In this document: positions 17,559 through 26,817 of the stretch, piece after piece | Layout of the letters: each line of letters opens with the position of its first letter | Numbering within the stretch: position 1 is the first letter of the stretch | Notes under the pieces: model-generated | The model's database searches: none | The model's input: only the letters and a program-made list of their open reading frames with translations | What the model was told of the DNA's origin: nothing | Made by a program: the position numbers and the translations under genes | Assembly: GCF_965232925.1 (NCBI RefSeq) | Contig: NZ_CBDDRA010000028.1 | Span: forward strand, 1-64,000 | Source: Tumidithrix helvetica | Lineage (GTDB): Bacteria; Cyanobacteriota; Cyanobacteriia; Pseudanabaenales; Pseudanabaenaceae | Reading direction: 5' to 3' | DNA length: 64,000 bases

Positions 17559-17742
17559 AAATGAACTTTCTCCTCAGCATTTAGTCTTTAACATTGGTAA
17601 AAAGTTTATAGATAAAACTGCCCAACTACACTGACTCCAGATAAAAATTAAAGGACGAAATTTTTACCTAGAGCTTTGGGGCATACTTAACATATAGCCT
17701 GTTACGCTCGCTACTCTAGAAATATCTTAAGTCATTGCCGTT

Positions 17743-18537
17743 ATGCTACAGCCTCAATTATGTACCAAGTATCCCAAATACAGCTTGGTTGCGAGTGCCA
17801 CCTGCATGATCTTTTTGCTAAGCATTGCTACCGCTTCACCCGCGAGCGCTAGACCTCCCACCTCCCCCTTTGGTTTAGGCTTAGATTTTTTTCAAGTGTC
17901 CAGAGGCGTCAGTCGTTGTCCGACAACAATGATTGGTAATGCGATCGCCCCAGAAGATGGGGGACGAACTTTATCAAACAAGCCAACTTTTTATTTGTAT
18001 ATTGAAAATTTGGATGGTTCTCAGTCAAAAAATTATCGCGCCATCTTTTTTCTGCGAGAGGGAAGTAATATTCAATCAAAGCCATCCTATCGTGTGGCCG
18101 GTAATTCAAAAAAGCTAGGGCTACTTAAATTTACTTTGCCCGATGATGCCCCTGCTTTACAAGTAGGTAAAGATACGCGTTGGCAAGTACGCCTTGAATT
18201 TCCCGATCGCATTGGCGATACAAACGATATCAATGTTAATTCTTTTGTGCGTTTAGAGCAGAATGCAGAAGTAGAGCGAGCCATTCGCCAAGCCTCGTCT
18301 ACGCTAGAAAAAGCTAGAATCTACGCTCGATATTACTATTGGTATGATGCGTTTGATACCTACAGTCAATGGCTAGAGGCAAATCCTTCCGATCGCATAG
18401 CAAGACAAGAGCGATCGGCGATGATGCTTTTCTCACAAGTTGCCACACCTTCTGAAAAGCTCAAATGTACGCTTGTTTCCGATATTCCCATCGATCGCAT
18501 CGAGTCTAAAAATGCTGAATTCTTACTGTCACGCTAA
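17743..18537 (+). CDS. DUF928 domain protein, secreted
   Basis: 264 residues with a signal peptide (about 1-37, ending ATASPASA), followed by a domain of unknown function DUF928. Conserved features are the Cys-Pro in SRCPTT, IAPEDGGRTLSNKPTFYLYI (the GxTxxxxPxFxxY core), LGLLKFTLPDDAPALQVGK, WQVRL, and the late helical ARIYARYYYWYDAFDTYSQWL with an aromatic cluster. DUF928 genes occur in multiple copies in filamentous cyanobacteria and often beside CHASE2 genes; none is here. A broken tandem copy follows at 18602. Confidence 0.88.
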   Translation: MLQPQLCTKYPKYSLVASATCMIFLLSIATASPASARPPTSPFGLGLDFFQVSRGVSRCPTTMIGNAIAPEDGGRTLSNKPTFYLYIENLDGSQSKNYRAIFFLREGSNIQSKPSYRVAGNSKKLGLLKFTLPDDAPALQVGKDTRWQVRLEFPDRIGDTNDINVNSFVRLEQNAEVERAIRQASSTLEKARIYARYYYWYDAFDTYSQWLEANPSDRIARQERSAMMLFSQVATPSEKLKCTLVSDIPIDRIESKNAEFLLSR

Positions 18538-18601
18538 CGAATTCTAAATTCTGAATTTCATTACCTCCCCAAAATCTTAAGTTATTGACATTGACGTTGT
18601 T

Positions 18602-19398
18602 ATGCTTCAGCCTCTGCAATTTACCAAGAATCTTAAGTACAGCTTGGTTGCGATCGCTCCTTGCATGACTTTTTTGCTAAGCATTTCTATTACTTCTTCA
18701 CCCAGTTTAGCTGGAACTCCCATATCCCCATTTGGTTTGGGACTTTCTCCTGTTAGCGATCAAATGGGCTATCGCTGTCACCCACCTTTTGGAGGAAACA
18801 CTCTGGCTCCAGTGGACGGGGGACGAACTCTTTCTGCTCAGCCCACCTTTTATGCTTATATAGAAAAATCTGGGGAGATACCAAAAGGAGAACCACTTCG
18901 GATTACCTTTATGCTTCGTGATGGAACTGGTCATGAGGCAATATCAACCTATCGTGCCACTGGACTGGAACCGTCACAAAATTAGGATTGCTCAAATTTA
19001 CATTTCCCAACTACCTTCCAGCTTTGCAAGCAGGTAAAGATATTCGTTGGCAAGTAAGAATTGATTCTGGCGATGATACCAATAATTTTTCTGGCGTTGT
19101 CCGTCTCGAGCAAAATGACGAAGTGAAGCAAGCCATACAGCAAGCCTACTCTGATTTAGAAAAAGCCAGAATCTACGCAGGTTATTTCTATTGGTACGAT
19201 GCTTTTGATGCTTACACGCAATGGCTAGATGCCAACCCATCAGATCTCATTGCAAGACGAGAGCGATCGGCAATGATGAATCTCGGACTAGTCAATGTTT
19301 CTTCGATCAAACTGAAATGCAACCCTGTGATCGTTCCGATCGATCGCATCGAGTCACAAAAATCTGAATCCTTACAGTTATCTCCTAGAAGATTTTAG
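18602..19398 (+). pseudogene. frameshifted tandem copy of the DUF928 gene
   Basis: This copy matches the gene at 17743 along its whole length, starting with the same MLQP signal peptide and ending in an IDRIES-containing tail. The frame breaks at a 5-bp tandem duplication, ACTGG at 18959-18963 and again at 18964-18968. Removing one copy restores TYRATGTVTKLGLLKFTFP, which lines up with YRVAGNSKKLGLLKFTLP in the intact paralogue. As read, the first part ends at TAG 18983-18985 after 127 residues, and the rest has no good start. It is either a recent pseudogene or a slippage-reversible allele. Confidence 0.88.
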
Positions 19399-19606
19399 AC
19401 TCAAGACGAATTATGGATTTTGATTATTTGTTTTGTGGTGGGTTTAAAAGCGATTTGCTGTAAATTCAGCTTGACATAAATTTTTGCGACTAGAAACTAA
19501 CCGCAGATATTAGAGTATATGCTTTTGGGACAATAACCTCGGTTCCGCAGCCTCGCAAAAAAAATCTTGTATTCTTTATGAATATCCATACATTCTGACT
19601 CATCGC

Positions 19607-20203
19607 ATGGGACATGATTTTCTTGATTCAATCGCAGATAAACCTTTTTACAGGCTGATTCAGCAAAAGTATAAAGGCAAGGTCGCACAGCGCAGTGGTG
19701 TTAGCTACATGAACCATATTCAAGAAGGTGCTTATATTCTTCAGTTGATTTACGGCAATAACGAAGATTTGATAGAAGCATTTTGTCTTCACCCAATTTT
19801 CCAAAGTGACAAATTGCTGTCTCAATTGTTTTCTGATAGCTCATCTGAACTTTCTCTTATTTCGCCTCACGCCATAATTTTAGGAATGGAGTATAGGCGT
19901 GTTGCAGGCAATTATACGATCAAGAATAAAATTAAGAGCTTCAACTCCATCGAAATTGGTCCACTCGATAAAGTTCATAAAATGTTGGTAGCCGACAAAA
20001 TTCAAAATAAAAAAGATTTTATGAAATATCTGTATTTGAAGCATGACCGACCTTCATATCACAAGGTTTCAGAACATGTAATTCAATATTTTGACAGTTG
20101 GCTCAATTGTCTATCAGTCAGCCAAGAAATGTATAAAGAAATAGTCGAACAAGTAGAACAAAATCTAAAGTTAATAGTTCTGGATGATATTAACAATTGC
20201 TGA
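19607..20203 (+). CDS. hypothetical protein, possibly HD-like
   Basis: 198 residues, soluble, rich in Lys, Ile and Tyr, with lower GC than its neighbours. The region RSGVSYMNHIQEGAYILQLIYG, EAFCLHPIFQSD and SPHAIILGMEYRR has the order of His/Asp-containing helices seen in HD-superfamily proteins, but the classical HD doublet is absent, so enzyme activity is not supported. The C-terminal half is helical (KVSEHVIQYFDSWLNCLSVSQEMYKEIVEQVEQN). It stands alone between the DUF928 pair and ychF. I do not recognise a named family. Confidence 0.6.
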   Translation: MGHDFLDSIADKPFYRLIQQKYKGKVAQRSGVSYMNHIQEGAYILQLIYGNNEDLIEAFCLHPIFQSDKLLSQLFSDSSSELSLISPHAIILGMEYRRVAGNYTIKNKIKSFNSIEIGPLDKVHKMLVADKIQNKKDFMKYLYLKHDRPSYHKVSEHVIQYFDSWLNCLSVSQEMYKEIVEQVEQNLKLIVLDDINNC

Positions 20204-20337
20204 GAAAGTTCTTGTATCAAAACGCTTGCGGCTTTTCATCACAATGAGAAATCCTAGTTTTGCCCGATCGCTTACGTCACGGGTAAAAGTTGTGACACAA
20301 TTTAATGCGGATATATAAAAGATTTCTAGGATAAATA

Positions 20338-21432
20338 ATGCTCAAAGCTGGGATTGTGGGTTTGCCAAATGTGGGAAAGTCCACTTTGTTTAATGCCTTA
20401 GTTGCCAATGCCAAAGCCGAGGCTGCCAACTTTCCCTTTTGTACGATTGAGCCCAATGTCGGTACGGTTACGGTACCTGACGAACGGCTAGAGGTATTGG
20501 CAAAGGTTGGAAACTCTGCCCAAATCGTGCCAACCCGTATGGAGTTTGTCGATATTGCGGGTTTGGTCAAAGGCGCAAGCAAAGGCGAAGGACTGGGCAA
20601 TCAGTTTTTAGCAAATATTCGCACTTGCAACGCGATCGCCCATGTTGTTCGCTGTTTTGAAGATGAGAATATTTTGCATGTCGAGAACAGCATCGATCCC
20701 GTTCGAGACATTGAGATTATCAACTTAGAACTGGCGCTCTCCGATCTAGCTCAGGTCGATCGCCGCATCGATCGCAGCCGCAAAGGCGCAAGAGCAGGCG
20801 ATGCCGATGCCAAGTTAGAGCTAGCCACCCTAGAGAAAGTGCGGGAAGCTCTCGATCTAGGTAAACCAGCCCGTTCGCTCGACTTGAGTGATGAGGAATT
20901 GGGGGCGATCGAATTTTTGCAACTGCTCACGCTCAAACCCACCATTTATGCGGCAAATGTTTCCGAGTCCGATCTAGCGACGGGCAATGCTTTTGTCGAT
21001 CGCGTGCGGGCGATCGCATTAGCTGAAAAAGCAGAAGTCATTGTCGTTTCTGCCCAAGTTGAGTCAGAGTTGATCGAGCTATCTGCCGAAGAACGTCAAG
21101 ACTTTTTAGAGTCACTAGGGGTAAGTGAAGGCGGACTTAAATCTCTAATCCGCGCCACCTATCATTTGTTGGGCTTACGCACCTACTTCACAGTTGGACC
21201 CAAGGAAGCCAGAGCTTGGACAATTCATGCGGGAATGAGTGCCCCACAGGCAGCGGGCGTGATTCACTCCGATTTTGAACGAGCCTTTATTCGGGCTGAA
21301 ACCGTGGCTTTTGATGACCTCGTGGCAATGGGCTCCATGACCGCAGCCAAGGAAAAAGGCTTAGTGCGGAGTGAAGGCAAAGAGTACATCGTCAAGGAAG
21401 GGGATGTTATCCTGTTTAGAACCAGTGCATAG
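20338..21432 (+). CDS. ychF: redox-regulated ATPase YchF (Obg family)
   Basis: YchF is a universally conserved ribosome-associated P-loop ATPase. 364 residues with the G1 motif GLPNVGKSTLFNAL, DERLEVL, the G3 segment DIAGLVKGASKGEGLGNQFLANIR, and NVSE in place of NKxD, which explains ATP rather than GTP preference in the family. The C terminus carries the TGS domain (LRTYFTVGPKEARAWTI, ending YIVKEGDVILFRTS). ATG at 20338 has AGGA 7 nt upstream. Confidence 0.97.
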   Translation: MLKAGIVGLPNVGKSTLFNALVANAKAEAANFPFCTIEPNVGTVTVPDERLEVLAKVGNSAQIVPTRMEFVDIAGLVKGASKGEGLGNQFLANIRTCNAIAHVVRCFEDENILHVENSIDPVRDIEIINLELALSDLAQVDRRIDRSRKGARAGDADAKLELATLEKVREALDLGKPARSLDLSDEELGAIEFLQLLTLKPTIYAANVSESDLATGNAFVDRVRAIALAEKAEVIVVSAQVESELIELSAEERQDFLESLGVSEGGLKSLIRATYHLLGLRTYFTVGPKEARAWTIHAGMSAPQAAGVIHSDFERAFIRAETVAFDDLVAMGSMTAAKEKGLVRSEGKEYIVKEGDVILFRTSA

Positions 21433-22027
21433 AAGCGATCGCACCTATAGCAATCCTAACTGAGTGGCAATTCATTTGTAGCGCAGGCATCTTGCCTGCA
21501 AGGGCTTTTAGCTACGTTCACAAACAATTAAGGATCGCTCCTTCAGGTGCGATGCAATTCGCGGAAACGTTTTCTGGTTTCGAGGCAAACTTACCTACGT
21601 GAATGCTTCGCTCTCATTTTGGGGTTTAAGCGATCGCCAAATGCAGGTTTACCTGCATAATTAGTGTTAGATAGAAGTCATAAAAGCGCATAGTTATCTA
21701 AATTTTTGATGGCTTGTGTTAAGCATTGTTTTACGCTAAGTAAAAATACCTATTCTAGTCCTTAATTCCATTCCAATGAGTATATTTACTCAATACATGA
21801 GATGGCTAGAGCTTGCTTTACGTCAACCATTCAGGCGATAATTACTTTTTCGAGTTTAATGATTTCTTTATATTTTAAATTCTCGGTTTAGAGCGCCTAA
21901 AGCCTCGTAAGAATGAAGAATATGCATCATTACCCGTTGAATCTTCGCCTAGGGGATCAAACTGTAAAGATGTGTTAAGCTTATTCAAAATCCATACAAA
22001 ACTAATACGTATAGAGGGATTTAATTT
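21433..22027 (+). promoter_or_regulatory. psbD upstream region with a hairpin repeat
   Basis: 595 bases without a gene. A hairpin GCAGGCA-TCT-TGCCTGC at 21483-21499 lies 50 bp after ychF and resembles a widespread cyanobacterial repeat; it could end the ychF transcript. The rest is AT-rich and should hold the psbD promoter and leader. The AT-rich stretch at about 21995-22020 directly before the ATG is leader sequence. No RNA gene was recognised. Confidence 0.45.
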
Positions 22028-23089
22028 ATGACCATTGCTATCGGGAGATCGCAACAGGTCGAAAGAGGATGGTTTGATGTCCTTGACGACTGGCTGAAGC
22101 GCGATCGTTTTGTATTCGTAGGTTGGAGCGGTCTTTTACTGTTCCCTACCGCATTTTTAGCTGTTGGTGGCTGGATGACCGGCACCACTTTTGTATCTTC
22201 TTGGTATACCCATGGTCTAGCTTCTAGCTACCTTGAAGGTGCTAACTTTTTGACCGTAGCTGTTTCCACACCTTCGCTCAGTATGGGTCACTCCTTACTT
22301 TTGCTCTGGGGACCTGAAGCCCAAGGCGATTTTACCCGCTGGTGTCAAATCGGTGGTCTATGGACATTTGTGGCTCTACACGGTGCTTTTGGTCTGATTG
22401 GCTTTATGCTGCGTCAGTTTGAAATTGCTCGTCTAGTTGGTATTCGTCCTTATAATGCGATCGCCTTCTCAGGTCCTATCGCCGTATTTGTTTCCGTATT
22501 CTTGATGTACCCTCTAGGACAATCTGGTTGGTTCTTTGCTCCTACCTTTGGTGTAGCGGGGATCTTCCGCTTCATCCTATTTTTGCAAGGTTTCCACAAC
22601 TGGACGCTTAACCCCTTCCACATGATGGGTGTTGCAGGTATTCTCGGTGGCGCTCTACTCAGTGCGATTCACGGTGCAACTGTTGAAAACACTTTGTATC
22701 AAGATGACGACGGTTCGACGACCTTCAAAGCATTTAACCCAACACAAGCTGAAGAAACCTACTCCATGGTTACGGCTAACCGTTTTTGGAGCCAAATCTT
22801 TGGTATTGCCTTCTCTAACAAGCGTTGGCTTCACTTCTTTATGCTGTTCGTTCCAGTTACTGGACTCTGGTTCTGTAGCGTTGGTATCGTTGGTCTAGCA
22901 CTCAACCTACGTGCCTATGACTTTGTATCTCAAGAAGTTCGTGCCGCAGAAGATCCTGAGTTTGAGACTTTCTACACCAAAAACCTCCTGTTAAATGAAG
23001 GTATTCGTGCTTGGATGGCTCCTCAAGATCAGCCTGCTGAAAACTTCATCTTCCCAGAAGAAGTTCTACCCCGTGGTAATGCTCTGTAA
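22028..23089 (+). CDS. psbD: photosystem II D2 protein
   Basis: D2 is one of the two core subunits of the PSII reaction centre in the thylakoid membrane. 353 residues (usual 352), five transmembrane helices. Redox tyrosine YD is in VGIRPYNAIAFSG, the P680 chlorophyll His in LQGFHNWTLNPF, and the non-haem iron/QA ligands in NPFHMMG and NKRWLHFFMLF. The C terminus ends in EEVLPRGNAL. The GTG inside the Arg-Gly-Asn codons (23073-23075), where psbC begins in most cyanobacteria, opens only a 24-codon frame ending at TGA 23145. psbC instead starts 163 bp downstream. Confidence 0.97.
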   Translation: MTIAIGRSQQVERGWFDVLDDWLKRDRFVFVGWSGLLLFPTAFLAVGGWMTGTTFVSSWYTHGLASSYLEGANFLTVAVSTPSLSMGHSLLLLWGPEAQGDFTRWCQIGGLWTFVALHGAFGLIGFMLRQFEIARLVGIRPYNAIAFSGPIAVFVSVFLMYPLGQSGWFFAPTFGVAGIFRFILFLQGFHNWTLNPFHMMGVAGILGGALLSAIHGATVENTLYQDDDGSTTFKAFNPTQAEETYSMVTANRFWSQIFGIAFSNKRWLHFFMLFVPVTGLWFCSVGIVGLALNLRAYDFVSQEVRAAEDPEFETFYTKNLLLNEGIRAWMAPQDQPAENFIFPEEVLPRGNAL

Positions 23090-23104
23090 TTTGAGCTACA
23101 CCAC

Positions 23105-23205
23105 TCAGCTATCAGCGATCGGCTTAAGTACTGGTTTTAGATTATGATTCTTATCTAAGGATAATTTTCAAATCGTAAAGCTAGCGGCTGACAACTGATA
23201 GCTGA
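23105..23205. repeat. inverted-repeat element between psbD and psbC
   Basis: TCAGCTATCAG (23105-23115) and its exact reverse complement CTGATAGCTGA (23195-23205) flank about 80 bp in the psbD-psbC gap. The size and arrangement are those of a small MITE-like element or of a long mRNA stem-loop. No target-site duplication is obvious. Confidence 0.5.
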
Positions 23206-23252
23206 TCTCTTTAATCACTGAACAATAAATAAGTTTTTGGAGAAATTCCCTC

Positions 23253-24644
23253 GTGACGACGACAATTAACTTCAACTCGTTGGGGGTTGGTGGACGAACT
23301 CAAGATACTTCAGGCTTTGCTTGGTGGTCTGGAAACTCACGCCTAATCAACCTGTCAGGCAAGCTACTGGGTGCTCACGTTGCCCATGCTGGTCTGATTG
23401 TTTTTTGGGCTGGAGCTATGACCCTATTTGAGGTTGCTCACTTTGTACCCGAAAAGCCTTTGTACGAACAAGGCTTTATTTTATTACCTCACCTTGCAAC
23501 GCAAGGCTGGGGCGTTGGTCCTGGCGGTGAAATTGTGGATATTTTCCCCTATTTCGTCGTTGGCGTTCTACATATTATTTCCTCGGCAGTTTTAGGGCTT
23601 GGTGGCATCTATCACGCGATTCGCGGACCTGAAGTACTAGAAAACTACTCCACATTCTTTGGCTACGACTGGAAAGACAAGAACAAGATGACAACCATCT
23701 TGGGTATTCACCTAATTCTTTTGGGAATTGGTGCTTTTCTACTCGTAATTAAGGCGATGTCCTTTGGTGGTCTTTATGATACTTGGGCTCCAGGTGGTGG
23801 CGATGTTCGGATTGTCACAAATCCTACTCTTAACCCTCTAATCATTTTTGGTTATGTACTCGGTTCGCCTTTTGGTGGTTCGGGCAACATCGTTGGGGTA
23901 AATAACCTAGAAGATGTTGTCGGTGGACATATCTGGGTTGGGCTGATCTGCATTTCTGGTGGTATCTGGCATATTGTTACCAAGCCTTTTGGCTGGGCGA
24001 GACGTGCTTTGGTATGGTCTGGTGAAGCCTATCTTTCCTATAGCTTGGGTGCTTTGTGCATCATGGCATTTATTGCGACTAACTTTGTTTGGTTTAATAA
24101 CACTGTCTATCCCAGTGAATTCTATGGTCCTACAGGTCCTGAAGCCTCACAAGCTCAAGCCTTTACCTTTATCGTGCGCGACCAAAAGCTAGGTGCTAAC
24201 ATCGGTACTTCTCAAGGTCCTACAGGGTTAGGTAAGTACTTGATGAGATCTCCTACTGGCGAAATCATTCTAGGTGGAGAAACTATGCGCTTCTGGGATT
24301 TTCGCGGTCCTTGGCTAGAGCCTCTTCGCGGCCCTAACGGCTTGGATATTGACAAAATGAAGAATGACATTCAGCCTTGGCAAACCCGCCGCGCTGCTGA
24401 ATACATGACACATGCTCCTTTGGGTTCTCTCAACTCAGTCGGTGGTGTTATCACAGAAATTAATGCTGTGAACTTTGTATCTCCTCGCTCTTGGTTGGCA
24501 ACCTCTCACTTTGTGCTTGCGTTTATGTTCCTAGTAGGTCACCTATGGCATGCAGGACGCGCTCGTGCTGCTGTGGCTGGCTTTGAAAAGGGCATCAACC
24601 GTACCTATGAGCCTGTTCTGACCATGCCAGACCTTGATAAGTAA
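23253..24644 (+). CDS. psbC: photosystem II CP43 chlorophyll protein
   Basis: CP43 is an inner antenna of PSII and gives ligands to the Mn cluster. 463 residues, six helices and the large lumenal loop. The Mn-site Glu/Arg are in GGETMRFWDFRGPWLEPLRG, and WWSGNSRLINLSGKLLGAHV, WAPGGGDVR, AEYMTHAPLGSLNSVGG and FLVGHLWHAGRARA are family-typical, so this is not the loop-less IsiA. GTG at 23253 is preceded by GGAG about 10 nt upstream. Several normally conserved stretches differ (for example SPFGGSGNIVGVNNLEDVVGG and MAFIATNFVWFNN). It may be the only CP43 or a second divergent copy; the window cannot tell. Confidence 0.95.
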   Translation: MTTTINFNSLGVGGRTQDTSGFAWWSGNSRLINLSGKLLGAHVAHAGLIVFWAGAMTLFEVAHFVPEKPLYEQGFILLPHLATQGWGVGPGGEIVDIFPYFVVGVLHIISSAVLGLGGIYHAIRGPEVLENYSTFFGYDWKDKNKMTTILGIHLILLGIGAFLLVIKAMSFGGLYDTWAPGGGDVRIVTNPTLNPLIIFGYVLGSPFGGSGNIVGVNNLEDVVGGHIWVGLICISGGIWHIVTKPFGWARRALVWSGEAYLSYSLGALCIMAFIATNFVWFNNTVYPSEFYGPTGPEASQAQAFTFIVRDQKLGANIGTSQGPTGLGKYLMRSPTGEIILGGETMRFWDFRGPWLEPLRGPNGLDIDKMKNDIQPWQTRRAAEYMTHAPLGSLNSVGGVITEINAVNFVSPRSWLATSHFVLAFMFLVGHLWHAGRARAAVAGFEKGINRTYEPVLTMPDLDK

Positions 24645-24686
24645 TTGCTTTTACAGCAAGCTTATCTCTGTTTCTGTCTATAAAAT

Positions 24687-24717
24687 AAAATCCCCTGAAG
24701 TTTTTCAGGGGATTTTT
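24687..24717. terminator. bidirectional intrinsic terminator
   Basis: AAAATCCCCTGA at 24687-24698 pairs with TCAGGGGATTTTT at 24705-24717 around a short loop, with T-runs in both directions. It sits between the convergent psbC and PSRP-3 genes and can serve both. Confidence 0.85.
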
Positions 24718-24738
24718 AATGCTTATAGCCTTTATGTA

Positions 24739-25038
24739 TTAGTTACTACCAGTAAATACGACATCGGGGAACTTTGCCTGAGCTTCAGTCATAGGGCGAT
24801 TTCTGCCTTCCTCTTGCCAGTAATTAATTACTTCGGTAGCTTTGTTAAGAATTTCAATTCTTTCTTGATCGGCAATCCAAGGTTTGCCTTCCATCTCGGT
24901 TTTAAGCTGATCCCAAGCATCGTCTCTGGGCCAGAAAAAATACTTGGTAAGAGGACTATTGCCCTTACCAACTACTTGGTCAACTGCTAAAGCTACATTA
25001 TTCTCTAACCATAGAATTTTTAGAATAAACTGGGACAA
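24739..25038 (-). CDS. 30S ribosomal protein PSRP-3 (Ycf65)
   Basis: PSRP-3 is a ribosomal protein specific to plastids and cyanobacteria. The 99-residue product shows the full signature FILKILWLENNVALAVDQVV, GKGNSPLTKYFFWPRDDAWDQL and KPWIADQERIEILNKATEVINYWQE. The start is TTG at 25038, preceded by a purine-rich GGAGGAAAGGAAG; no ATG fits the short N terminus. It faces psbC across a shared terminator. Confidence 0.95.
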   Translation of the reverse strand: MSQFILKILWLENNVALAVDQVVGKGNSPLTKYFFWPRDDAWDQLKTEMEGKPWIADQERIEILNKATEVINYWQEEGRNRPMTEAQAKFPDVVFTGSN

Positions 25039-25098
25039 ACTTCCTTTCCTCCGTAGAAATTTACGTTACATACTTAATTAGCGATCTTAGACTCTAAC

Positions 25099-25890
25099 AT
25101 GATAGACCTGTCAAAAGTTGCCTTGGTTCTCGATATTGATGGCGTAATTAGAGATGTCGCTGGCTCTTATCGTCGGGCACTGGCTGATACAGTCGAGCAT
25201 TTTACCCACCAAGCCTATCGTCCTACCCCCCAACAGATTGATGATTTAAAGGCAGAAGGCATTTGGAATAATGACTGGGAGGCAGCTCAGGAGTTGACTC
25301 GCCGTTACTTTGCCGCAGAGGCTAAAGGCGGAGAGGCGGTTAGTTATGAGGCGATCGTCCAGTTTTTCCAAAGCCGCTATCGTGGGGACGATCCCGTACA
25401 TTGGAACGGCTATATTTCCCAAGAACCCCTGATTGCGACACCTGAATATTTTCAGACCTTGACAACAGCAAAAATTGCTTGGGGATTTTTTAGCGGTGCA
25501 ACCCTAGGCTCGGCATCCTATGTGTTACGCCGACTAGAGATTCAAGATCCTGTGCTAGTGGCGATGGAGGATGCCCCAGGTAAGCCCGACCCCACAGGTC
25601 TATTTATGGCGATCGCTCGCCTCGAACATCACCATACCAAACTTGATTTTGTCATTTATGCGGGGGATACGGTCGCAGATATGCTCACTATCCAAAAAGC
25701 CCGCCAGATCGCGACTAACGGTCAACATTTTATGGCTGTGGGTGTCATTCCACCCCACGTTCAGGATCCTCAACGACAGGCCTATACCGATTTGTTAAAA
25801 GCTCACGGAGCCGATCTGGTTTTAGAAAATATTTTGGCTCTGACGCCCGAAGCGATCGCTCAGCAAATCAATATGGCTGTTGGCAGTTAG
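25099..25890 (+). CDS. HAD-superfamily hydrolase, TIGR01548 type
   Basis: 263 residues of the cyanobacterial HAD subfamily IA group. The nucleophile motif is LVLDIDGVIRD (Asp at about 12 and 14), motif II lies near GFFSGATLGS, the Lys in KPDPTG, and the acidic motif III in YAGDTVADML. These are complete, so phosphatase activity is likely; the substrate is unknown. Oriented away from PSRP-3, with a 60-bp divergent gap that must hold both promoters. Confidence 0.9.
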   Translation: MIDLSKVALVLDIDGVIRDVAGSYRRALADTVEHFTHQAYRPTPQQIDDLKAEGIWNNDWEAAQELTRRYFAAEAKGGEAVSYEAIVQFFQSRYRGDDPVHWNGYISQEPLIATPEYFQTLTTAKIAWGFFSGATLGSASYVLRRLEIQDPVLVAMEDAPGKPDPTGLFMAIARLEHHHTKLDFVIYAGDTVADMLTIQKARQIATNGQHFMAVGVIPPHVQDPQRQAYTDLLKAHGADLVLENILALTPEAIAQQINMAVGS

Positions 25891-25913
25891 CTCTTTAAAA
25901 AAACGATTTTTTG

Positions 25914-25965
25914 ATATGATAAAACTCTAAAACTTCCTAACTAATATGATAAAATTCTAAAGCTT
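25914..25965. repeat. 22-nt direct repeat, period 30
   Basis: ATATGATAAAACTCTAAAAC (from 25914) recurs as ATATGATAAAATTCTAAAGC (from 25944). It lies at the left edge of the island without HIP1 sites and could mark a past insertion or a regulatory repeat. Confidence 0.45.
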
Positions 25966-26091
25966 AGTGATAGATAATGTCGTTGTAATCGACATGGCAA
26001 CGATAAATAGTTAGCCCCTAAGCGTAGCGAATGCAGTTCAACTCAACTGTTAGTCTTAATTTACTATTACTATTTCCCTAGGATAAAAATT

Positions 26092-26670
26092 ATGGTTCCT
26101 TGGAGCATAATAAGTGGCAAATGGAATGTAACCTCTTTGATAAGAAGTTCGCGTAATGTTGCATCGGTAGCAATTCTCACAATTCTTATTAGCACATCCC
26201 CGTTTTTATCAAGAACTGCATCAGCCGAAACTAAGCAGGTTAGAATCGATTGGGTTAGACTTGCAAGAGAACTATTTGTTGAGTTTTCTAAGGTGGTTAT
26301 CAGAGAAACCGTGGATGAATTTATCAAAGCATCCTTGAATGAATTGAATGTTCCGCAGCCACTTCCTTTTGATATTGCGATTTCAAAATATATTGCTGGA
26401 AGAAGAGTTGATTTTTCCAACGAAATGGATGGTCGTCAGTTTTCAGGTATAGTTATAAAATCTGGAATACAACGCAATTCCGATACCAGTGAGTCAGGTG
26501 CTGCTGGAGCCATTTCTTGGGAAGATGGTGCATTTTCGACAATTCTTTTTTTGGAAAACCGACGAGTCCGCATATGGAGTTCTGGAAAGGAGTATGGCGG
26601 AGATTGGATTGCAAAGAATAATGTTCTATATGTTAGAACCGATATAGGTTCTTTATATCGTTTCTATTAA
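26092..26670 (+). CDS. secreted hypothetical protein
   Basis: 192 residues. The N terminus is basic and hydrophobic (VASVAILTILISTSPF) and ends LSRTASAE, a good signal-peptidase I site near residue 45. The mature part has an amphipathic helical stretch (LARELFVEFSKVVIRETVDEFIKASL) and then a beta-rich end with alternating Trp, Arg and Tyr (RVRIWSSGKEYGGDWIAKN). No family is recognised. AT-rich, without HIP1 sites, like the next gene, which suggests a shared foreign origin. Confidence 0.6.
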   Translation: MVPWSIISGKWNVTSLIRSSRNVASVAILTILISTSPFLSRTASAETKQVRIDWVRLARELFVEFSKVVIRETVDEFIKASLNELNVPQPLPFDIAISKYIAGRRVDFSNEMDGRQFSGIVIKSGIQRNSDTSESGAAGAISWEDGAFSTILFLENRRVRIWSSGKEYGGDWIAKNNVLYVRTDIGSLYRFY

Positions 26671-26817
26671 CGCTCAATATGATCCACTTTTAGGTGATCG
26701 CGCTAAAACTTCTAGAATTGAGTTGGACAGCGCAATCGGTTTCTGAGATGTACTACATAGCTAAAAATCTACTTCTCAATCTGACATAGAAATGATTTAT
26801 TAAATGAACAATTACCG

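Noticed and set aside
23253..24644. IsiA or Pcb antenna instead of CP43
   Set aside because: The long lumenal loop with the Mn-site residues GGETMRFWDFRG is present.
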